Positions 1 to 7,000 of a stretch of 42,590 nt of DNA are shown piece by piece (position 1 is the stretch's first letter; every line of letters begins with the position of its first letter). The notes below the pieces were generated by a model. The model searched no databases, was not told where the DNA came from, and worked only from the letters and a program-made list of their open reading frames with translations. The DNA comes from Lentimicrobiaceae bacterium (GTDB taxonomy: Bacteria; Bacteroidota; Bacteroidia; Bacteroidales; P3). Position numbers and translations under genes: made by a program. Where the stretch lies: contig JAFLTI010000017.1 of NCBI GenBank assembly GCA_022510485.1, positions 1 to 42,590 of the forward strand, given 5' to 3'.

Positions 1-2
1 CG

Positions 3-212
3 GATGATTATTACGCTATGCTTATCGCTGCCTGTCAAAAACTCGCCCAACAACCCGAATTGTTTGGCAGAAAGTATGAAGAAATTGCAGTAGGTCTACG
101 AGGCTTCAAAGCCCACAGACATATCATATTCTATCGGATAACAAAAAATTATGTGGAAATTATCCGTATCCTGCACGGAAGTATGGACTTAGAGAATAGG
201 GTAAGGGACTAA
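3..212 (+). CDS. RelE/ParE-family toxin, 5' end outside window
   Basis: The reading frame is open from the left edge of the window (first full codon at base 3) to a TAA at 210-212. It gives about 69 residues, with a possible internal ATG at 18. The C-terminal pattern, a glycine-arginine turn (GLRGFKAHRHIIFYRI) followed by a last strand with IIRILHGSMDLENR, is typical of RelE/ParE mRNA interferase or gyrase-poison toxins, which are about 90-100 residues long. About 25 N-terminal residues and any antitoxin gene therefore lie to the left of the window. The family call is fairly secure; which RelE/ParE subfamily it is, and whether it is active, cannot be told. Confidence 0.72.
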   Translation, partial: DDYYAMLIAACQKLAQQPELFGRKYEEIAVGLRGFKAHRHIIFYRITKNYVEIIRILHGSMDLENRVRD

Positions 213-219
213 AGTAAAT

Positions 220-734
220 AAAAAGCATTTAGACTGGTGAGATGCGCGGCGTCACGAAGAAGCGAAAGAAGACTGGAATCGAAGGAATAGAGTAGAGAAA
301 AAGCATTTGGGGTGATGAGATGCAAGGCGCAGCCCGTAGGACGGAGAGGGAGCGTACTTAACGAATAGAATGAAAAAGCATTTAGAATGGTGAGATGCAA
401 GGCGTCAAGAAGATGCGAAAGGAGAATGGAATCGAAAGACTACAGTAAGTAAAAAAGCATTTGGGGTGATGAGATGCAAGGCGCAGCCCGTAGGGCGGAG
501 AGGGAGCGTACTTAACGAATAGAAAGACTGAAAAACATTCTGAATGGAGAGATGCGCGGCGTCAAGAAGAAGCGAAAGAAGACTGGAATCGAAGGAATAG
601 AGTAGAGAAAAAGCATTTGGGGTGATGAGCTGCAAGGCGCAGCCCGTAGGGCGGAGAGGGAGCGTACTTTTGTACGTGACCGAACCGACCAAGGGCTGCA
701 ACGCCGCAGATTATTACTCCAAATGCTTTTTTTT
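220..734. repeat. tandem array of six 75-79 bp repeat units (A-B-A-B-A-B)
   Basis: Each unit opens with AAAAAGCATTT (at 220, 298, 373, 452 and 608; degenerate AAAAACATTC at 531). Units alternate. Type A continues with gatgc(g)cggcgtca-gaagaagcgaaag and ends near gaatagag. Type B continues with gatgcaaggcgcagcccgtag, then ggagagggagcgtac. Spacings are 78, 75, 79, 79 and 77 bases. The last B unit runs into a second, opposite arm and so forms a full palindromic element (608-734). Open frames on the minus strand here are only translations of the repeat. The array fills the gap between the toxin gene and korB; no gene is seen in it. Confidence 0.85.
608..734. repeat. 127-bp palindromic element, copy 1 (MITE-like)
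   Basis: The element is bounded by AAAAAGCATTTGG at 608 and its inverse CCAAATGCTTTTT ending at 734. The left arm carries caaggcgcagcccgtag and gagggagcgtac. The centre is gtacttttgtac. The right arm reads gtgaccgaac, caagggctgcaacgccgcag. The same two arms occur at 35851-36049 in the opposite orientation. The right end touches the TAA stop codon of korB (733-735, minus strand), so the element may double as a transcription end for the kor genes. It contains no transposase; a non-autonomous mobile or REP-like repeat is the simplest reading. Confidence 0.7.
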
Positions 735-1761
735 ATATTTCCCAAGTGTCGCCACTATTAAGCAAATCATCCACACACCGAATCGTCGACTCCTTCTGCG
801 CCTTTTCAATCTGATCCTCCATAAGTTGGTTAAAGGTGGCGGAAGGTGCGCTGCGGATAACGCCCATAGCTACGGGAAATTCGGGCAGATGCATTTTGGC
901 AAGCATAAGGTGGATGCCGGGATCCTGCGCGTAGGCATCGTGAACGAGCAGGTCTTTTTCGGTAATGCCGTCTTTTCCGAGTTCCACCACTTCGAGCCTG
1001 CCTTTGTTGAGGCGGATTCCCTTGTTGCGTTCCTTACCGAAAATCATCGGCTGACCGTGTTCGAGAATAAGCTGGCTGTTGTCGCGGACATCTTTTCCGG
1101 TAATGGCGGCGTGCGCCTTGTCGTTAAAGATAACGCAGTTGTCTAACACTTCGATTACCGAGCAACCGTCGTGCTTGGCGGCAGCCATCATAACGGTGGT
1201 CATAAGCTTAACGTTGTTGTCCGGCACGCGGGCAAAGAAAGAACCTTGCGAACCGATTACCAGTTCGCCCGGATTAAACGGATGTTCTATCGTACCCATA
1301 GGCGAGGTCTTGGTAATGGCGCCCATAGGCGAGGTGGGGGAGTACTGCCCTTTGGTAAGACCGTAGATCTGGTTGTTGAACAAAACGATGTTCACGTCCA
1401 TATTGCGGCGCACGATATGGATAAAGTGGTTGCCTCCAATGGCGAGCGAGTCGCCGTCGCCGGTGCTGATCCATACGCTCAGTCCGGGGTTGGCAAGCTT
1501 TACCCCTGCGGCAATGGCGTTGGCGCGTCCGTGAATACCGTGCAAGCCAAAAGTGTTCATATAATAAGGAAAACGCGAAGAACAGCCGATACCCGAAATG
1601 TTCACAAAGTTTTCTTTTCTGTAGCCGATTTCGGGAAATACGTTTTCCATAGCAGCCAAAATGGAGTACGAACCGCAGCCCGGACACCATTTAACCATCT
1701 GGTCGCTGGCAAAATCCTGCTTGCTGAGCTTTACTTTAGATTTTTCTATGGCGATTTTCAT
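733..1761 (-). CDS. korB: 2-oxoglutarate (2-oxoacid):ferredoxin oxidoreductase, beta subunit
   Basis: This 342-residue protein is the thiamin-diphosphate-binding half of a 2-oxoacid:ferredoxin oxidoreductase, which oxidatively decarboxylates a 2-oxoacid to its acyl-CoA and reduces ferredoxin. Near the N-terminus it has WCPGCG and GIGCSSR, the usual cysteine-bearing opening of KorB. The TPP/Mg motif GDGDSLAIGGNH is followed about 25 residues later by NN, and the SPTSPMG loop is present. It follows korA by 19 bases on the same strand, so the two are co-transcribed. 2-Oxoglutarate is the likely substrate by gene layout in Bacteroidota; branched-chain or pyruvate forms are possible. Its stop codon meets the palindromic repeat. 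Confidence 0.9.
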   Translation of the reverse strand: MKIAIEKSKVKLSKQDFASDQMVKWCPGCGSYSILAAMENVFPEIGYRKENFVNISGIGCSSRFPYYMNTFGLHGIHGRANAIAAGVKLANPGLSVWISTGDGDSLAIGGNHFIHIVRRNMDVNIVLFNNQIYGLTKGQYSPTSPMGAITKTSPMGTIEHPFNPGELVIGSQGSFFARVPDNNVKLMTTVMMAAAKHDGCSVIEVLDNCVIFNDKAHAAITGKDVRDNSQLILEHGQPMIFGKERNKGIRLNKGRLEVVELGKDGITEKDLLVHDAYAQDPGIHLMLAKMHLPEFPVAMGVIRSAPSATFNQLMEDQIEKAQKESTIRCVDDLLNSGDTWEI

Positions 1762-1780
1762 AGCTTGACTTTCTTTTAGG

Positions 1781-3625
1781 TTATTTTGCCAACAATTGGT
1801 TAAAATGGTCTGCCAGTTCGGTAACGGTAAAAGGCAATCCCTGAATCTTGTTGTATTGTTTCAGGCTCAGGTGGTCGAACTTGCCGCGCAGGTAGTTTAC
1901 AAACTGACCTTCGTTCAATTCGCATACCACAATCTGTTTGTGACCTTCCAAGATTTCCTTGGTGTTCTTAGGCAGGGGCATGATATAGTTGAAATGGGCG
2001 TGGGCTATGCTCTTGCCCTTTTCTTGCAACGCTTTCACAGCCGTGTTCACAACGCCCTCGGTTCCGCCCCAGCTTACTACCAAAAGATCGGCATCGGCAG
2101 CCCCGTCAAGGCTTTGCAAAGGAATATCATCTGCCACCCTTTCCACTTTTTCGCGGCGGAGGCGGGTCATTTCGGCATGGTTAAGCGGGTCGGTCGACAC
2201 GCTGCCGGTAACGTTTTCTTTTTCCAAGCCGCCCACGCGGTGGCGCAAGCCTTCCGTACCGGGCAAAGCCCAGCCTCGGGCTAAGGTCTTTTCGTTGCGC
2301 AGGTAAGGCTTGTAGTCGGGGTCGTTAGCCTTAACCAAGGGCGGGTTGATGGCAGGCATATCCGCCATCTTGGGAATACGGAACAATTGGGAGCCGTTTC
2401 CGAGCGAACCTTCCGAAAGCAGGATACAGGGGGTCATGTGTTCCATCGCTAAACGGGCTGCTTCATAGGCAAAATGAAAACAGTTGGCAGGCGTGGAAGA
2501 GGCAATGATGATAAGGGGAGCTTCTCCGTTACGCCCATACAAGGCTTGGTTCAGGTCGGATTGTTCGGATTTGGTGGGAAGCCCCGTGGCAGGACCGCCG
2601 CGTTGCACGTCTACCACCACGATAGGCAATTCGGTAATCACCGCCAGACCGAGGGCTTCGCTCATAAGCGAAAGACCGGGACCCGAAGTGGAGGTGCAGG
2701 CTAAGGAACCGGCAAAACTGGCGCCGATAGTGGAGCAGATACCGGCAATTTCGTCTTCGGCTTGGAAAGCCTTGGCACCCAAATCGCGGCGTTTTATGAT
2801 TTCTATCATAATGTCGGTGGCAGGCGTAATGGGGTAGGAACCCAAGAACAAGGGTCTGCCCGATTTTTCGGCGGCTGCCAGCAGCCCCCATGCGGTAGCC
2901 GTATTACCGGTAATGTTGCGGTAGCGGCCTTTTTCCATCTTGGCGGGAGCTACATGAATTACCGATTCCACGATTTCGGCGGCTTCGGCGTAGTGATGCC
3001 CGGCTTCCAGCACTTTTTTGTTGATGGCTATCATTTGCGGCTTCTTGGCAAACTTGGCTTCAAAAAAGTGATAGGTGGACTCCATGCTGCGGTCAAAGAT
3101 GTAATAAATCATCCCCAAGGCGAACATATTGCGGGTCTTGTCTATGGTCTTGGTGTCCAGACCGTCTGATTCCAAGGCCTTGCGCGAAAGGGAAGTAATA
3201 GGGGCGGGAACTACGTTGAAAGAAGAAAGACTGTTGTCTGTCAACGGATTGGATTCGTAGTTGGCTTTTTGCAAGGCTTCGGGGGTAAAGGTGTCGGCAT
3301 CTACGATAATGGTGGCGCCGATCTTAGCCCATTTAAGGTTGGCCTTGAGCGAGGCGGGGTTCATAGCCACCAATACGTCGCATTGGTCGCCGGAGGTGCG
3401 CACTTGGGTGGAACCTACATGAACCTGAAACCCCGATACACCGGCAATGGTATTGTGTGGTGCCCTGATTTCGGCAGGGTAGTCGGGAAAGGTAGACAGG
3501 TCGTTGCCCGCCAAGGCGGCTGAATTGGAGAAAAGAGTGCCTATAAGCTGCATCCCGTCTCCGGAATCGCCCACAAACTTGACCACCACGGCCTGTTTAT
3601 CCACGTGAGGTGTTTGTTTAGTCAT
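1781..3625 (-). CDS. korA: 2-oxoglutarate (2-oxoacid):ferredoxin oxidoreductase, fused gamma-alpha subunit
   Basis: This 614-residue protein has two parts. Roughly the first 190 residues are the gamma domain (VKFVGDSGDGMQLIGTLFS, then FPDYPAEIRAPHNTIAGVSGFQVH), which contacts CoA. The rest is the alpha subunit (GSYPITPATDIMIEI, FQAEDEIAGICSTIGASFAGS, TSTSGPGLSLMSEALG, VVDVQRGGPATGLPTKSEQSDL). This fused form is usual in Bacteroidota. The start is taken at the ATG at 3625 (MTKQTPHVDKQ) because the open frame upstream, up to 3742, has no family similarity. It lies directly upstream of korB. With KorB it forms the cytoplasmic enzyme linking the TCA branch to reduced ferredoxin. Confidence 0.9.
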   Translation of the reverse strand: MTKQTPHVDKQAVVVKFVGDSGDGMQLIGTLFSNSAALAGNDLSTFPDYPAEIRAPHNTIAGVSGFQVHVGSTQVRTSGDQCDVLVAMNPASLKANLKWAKIGATIIVDADTFTPEALQKANYESNPLTDNSLSSFNVVPAPITSLSRKALESDGLDTKTIDKTRNMFALGMIYYIFDRSMESTYHFFEAKFAKKPQMIAINKKVLEAGHHYAEAAEIVESVIHVAPAKMEKGRYRNITGNTATAWGLLAAAEKSGRPLFLGSYPITPATDIMIEIIKRRDLGAKAFQAEDEIAGICSTIGASFAGSLACTSTSGPGLSLMSEALGLAVITELPIVVVDVQRGGPATGLPTKSEQSDLNQALYGRNGEAPLIIIASSTPANCFHFAYEAARLAMEHMTPCILLSEGSLGNGSQLFRIPKMADMPAINPPLVKANDPDYKPYLRNEKTLARGWALPGTEGLRHRVGGLEKENVTGSVSTDPLNHAEMTRLRREKVERVADDIPLQSLDGAADADLLVVSWGGTEGVVNTAVKALQEKGKSIAHAHFNYIMPLPKNTKEILEGHKQIVVCELNEGQFVNYLRGKFDHLSLKQYNKIQGLPFTVTELADHFNQLLAK

Positions 3626-3678
3626 ATCTTGTTGTTTTTTATTCAAATTAACGGTCGCACCCCAAGGGCACGCGGGCG

Positions 3679-3686
3679 CAAAAATA
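3679..3686 (-). promoter_or_regulatory. candidate -7 box for korA-korB
   Basis: Read on the minus strand this is TATTTTTG, a match to the Bacteroidota TAnnTTTG box, 54 bases before the korA start. No good TTTG box sits at the proper distance upstream, so the call is weak. Confidence 0.3.
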
Positions 3687-3802
3687 GCCAAATTATTTGA
3701 CTTTTTTGTATCTCTATCGGGTATTTCACATTCAATACGCATTAACCCAAGTAGGCTTGGCTATGTATCTTTGTCTCTGCCGCGCTGGAGCGTATCGCCA
3801 AG

Positions 3803-3935
3803 CAAGCTTGGCTTTTGCCGTTTCCAAGACCCTGAGCTAAACAAGTTTGGCTTTTGCCATTCCAAAGACCCTGACCTAAACAAGCTTGGCTTTTGCCGTT
3901 CCCAAGACCCTGAGCTAAACAAGTTTGGCTTTTGC
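3803..3935. repeat. 39-bp tandem direct repeat, three full copies plus one partial
   Basis: Units begin at 3803, 3842, 3881 and 3920 (the last only 16 bases). Each opens with caag(c/t)ttggcttttgcc, and the three full units go on to aagaccctgagctaaa with few changes. The length is a multiple of three, so one frame reads as a 13-residue repeat, but it would begin at a TTG and looks non-coding. The palindrome CCAAGCAAGCTTGG at the left edge recurs inside the repeat element near 35945, with a variant near 3747. The stretch 3626-4030 holds no gene, only this repeat and promoter boxes. Confidence 0.85.
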
Positions 3936-3955
3936 GCTCGGCTTTTGTATCTTTG
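3924..3955 (+). promoter_or_regulatory. promoter of the type IX cargo gene
   Basis: TTTG at 3924-3927, 20 bases, then TATCTTTG at 3948-3955 matches the Bacteroidota consensus. The -33 box lies in the last, partial copy of the 39-bp repeat. The ATG of the large gene follows 75 bases after the -7 box. A second TATCTTTG at 3766-3773 lacks a proper -33 box. Confidence 0.6.
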
Positions 3956-4030
3956 TCATCTATTCACTATGAATTAGGTGGGGAGGTGTAGGCTTGTTGA
4001 GCGAATTCTAGTGTAAAACAATAATTTTGG

Positions 4031-7000
4031 ATGAGAGATTTTTTCGCATATACGCTTGCCGTCTCGTTTTTATTATTATTTTTCGCGGCAACATCGTATG
4101 CCCAGAAGGAAGATGATCTTTTGGCGGTTTACGACAAGGAAATCTGTGAGGGAGGGGCTATTACCCTCGACGGCAGTATCTATCAAAAACGGAATTCCAA
4201 TTGTACCATTTTTTCGATAAAGGCAAACGGACAAAGTGAGGAGTTGAAAGATAAACCCTATATTTCACCTTCTCAGACAACAACTTACACTATCATATAC
4301 GGCGAAAGTGAATCTGCTCCGCAACAAACGACAAACTTTACCATTACGGTAATAGAAAAGCCCAGGCTAAGCGTAACGGTAGACAACCAACAAGAGATTT
4401 ATTGTTCTAATGACAAGCTTACGCTCACAGCCAATGTACACCCGGCAGGATTGGATGTTCACTGGGTGGTTTCCACCGACCGATACGCCAAAGAGGCGAT
4501 TTATTCGGGAACAGGAACGGCACTGAGTCCCGATTTTAGCCAAGGGCGCAGCCTGTGGGTTATTTGTCAGGCGTACAATAGTTGCGGAGAGGTGGAAGTT
4601 CCCACTTATTTCAATGTCCGACCCAATCCCGATCTGACGAATGCCGAATTGATTCTAGACACGGAAGTGTCGGGTAATTTCTGCTTGGGTTGCGGTTATG
4701 CCGCTAATGTTGCGGATATACTTAAGGGAGTTCGGATCAACGGCGTAACGATAGACGATGCCGTGATTTCAGAACCTTCGATGGTTTGGTCGGGGAGCAA
4801 TAATTTGGAAGAAATTACCATTGACGCAACGACTGTTTCCAAACAGGTAGATGTTACCGCTAAGGTAACATGGCAGAGCGTTGGCTGCGGAGGCGCAACG
4901 GCAGCCGTAAAACAGCTTAACGTAGAGAGGCATCCGCTTAGAATTTCAGGGATAGACTGTAAACCTACCGTACAGAACAGTGTAAGCCTTAAACCTTGTA
5001 GGGCGGGAGAGGTTCAGTTGAGGAACAGGTACTCCGCTTTTTGTACCGTGCAAGGCACGCCTGTCTTAACGACGGATCCCGTGCATCCCAAAATAACCAT
5101 TGCGCAAAATGAAAACTTTCCATATCAATCCGCCGACGGCACTTTACTGTATCGTTGGAAAACTTCTTGGGAAGACTATTCGCCTACTGACGCCTCTCCG
5201 TCTTTAGTGGCGCAAGCCTCTTATACCATTGCCTGCCCTTACAGCAAGAAAAATCCGTCGATAACGGATAGGTTGGAAGAAAGGGTAAAAGTAACGATAG
5301 ATACCAATTACATTACGTTCAAATACGAATATTGCCCCGACGATATAGCGGACTTGGAAATAAAGGGAGATAAGGATGTGATTACCATAGAGCAAGTGGA
5401 ACTCAATGAATCTGTGGAGGATTTTTTATCCCTTTTTGAGGAACAGCCCGATTCGGAACCTCACCTGAAAAAGTATAAGAGCAAACTGCCATTGACGGCT
5501 ACCGTATTGGAACAATATCCGTATAAGCCGCTCAACTTAAAGGTGTTGTTTAAAGTAGACGAGGGAAGCTGTCATTTTTCTTCGGAAAAGAAAGAATCGC
5601 TCAATCCTAAGGATAAAGGAAATTGTACGATGCAGTTTGTTATGGATCAAACGGGTCCTTGTATCGGGGAGGCGAGAACCTTGAAATTGGAAAATGCGCC
5701 TGAGGGTCTGCAAGTGGACTCCATTGTTTTAAGCCCTCATCCGGTATTTGTCTTTGATATGAAAGATATAACGGCGGCTGCACCCTTACGGCGTATGTTC
5801 GTTCCTTATTACGCGGGAGCTCCGGCTGTGGCTTCTCAGGCAGATTCCATCGAGGCTACGGCATATTACCGTTTGGGCAATTCGGTGCAGTTGTCCTTGT
5901 ACAGAAAGTTTGAACTGCAGGTGGTGGCATGTCCTCCTGCGATTAATGATGCTGTCAGGATTAATCAATCTAACTGTCCTGTCTGTCCCGGTGCGGAAAT
6001 GAGAGGAACAGTAAGTTTTAGGAATACTACTACGAGAGAAAAGGATGTACGGGTGGATGTGGTATCGACCTTTGCCAATATAAAAGGTGATAGGGAAATA
6101 TATAGTGCGGTAAGACGGGAATACCTTATTGAGCGTTACGTGTTAAGGGATATAGATTATCATATAGAGGTAAACTACAACGAAGGTGATTCACTGTATG
6201 CGATACCCCGAATGACATACAGGGTAAGCAACGCGGGAGAATCAGGATACGGAGAGATTGTAACGACAGAAAGTATCCGGATGGCGAATATTTGCGGCTT
6301 GGGAAAGGAGGCAAGCAAGGACACCGTTTGCAAGGGGCAGTCAATCGACTTGTATGTGTATAGTCAGAATTTTTTGTACGATACGCTCAAAAGCATCGTT
6401 TGGAGCGATCCCTCGGTAAAACCGGTAGGTACGGGTCTTGAATCTTGGGGCGATTACCAATACGCTGATGACAAAGGTTCGGTTAAGACAAAAACAATAA
6501 AACGTTTCCATTATAGAGTGGAAAAAGCGGAAGGTCCGGGCATCTATCCCTTTGTTCTGCGCACTAAAATCAGGGATTCGCTTGTTGAACGCCAAGATAC
6601 CTTGAGAGTGGTGGTCTTAGACAAACAACGTATTTTTATACAGGATACGGTGTATGCCTGCGAGAATACGCCTTTGGATGCCTCGATATATGTAGATACT
6701 CTGGCGGTTGATCTAAACGAGATAAGCCCCGCAGATAGACTTGATATTGCGAGCGCGATAACCGAGGTACTGGTGGTGTCGGCTCCTTCTCTCTATTGTG
6801 CCAATACCACGCTTACAGACTCCTTGGTCGTAATAGGGGAAGTGCCTGTATATGGCGTGGCGAATGCAGACGGGACGGAGTATTGTCCGGGAGAACCGAT
6901 AAGACTGATGGCCGGCACCAATGGCCGTATTACATGGATAAAGTGGAGAAAATTCGAGGGAGGCGGTCTTTCGGCTCCCGACACATTGTGTGTAAATGCG

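Noticed and set aside
220-734. CRISPR array
   Set aside because: Units of 75-79 bp are related along their whole length; there are no constant short repeats with unique spacers and no cas genes.
209-745. Minus-strand open frames with repeated residue pattern (TLPLRPTGCAL)
   Set aside because: They are translations of the repeat units; the pattern repeats because the DNA repeats, and no start or promoter fits.
3626-3742. N-terminal extension of KorA
   Set aside because: The 39 codons before MTKQTPHVDK are not like the family, and the region holds a promoter-like box.
3771-3977. Small protein of 13-residue repeats (LGFC, DPELN)
   Set aside because: Begins at a TTG inside a promoter-like box; the period of 39 merely keeps the frame, and no start region or family is seen.
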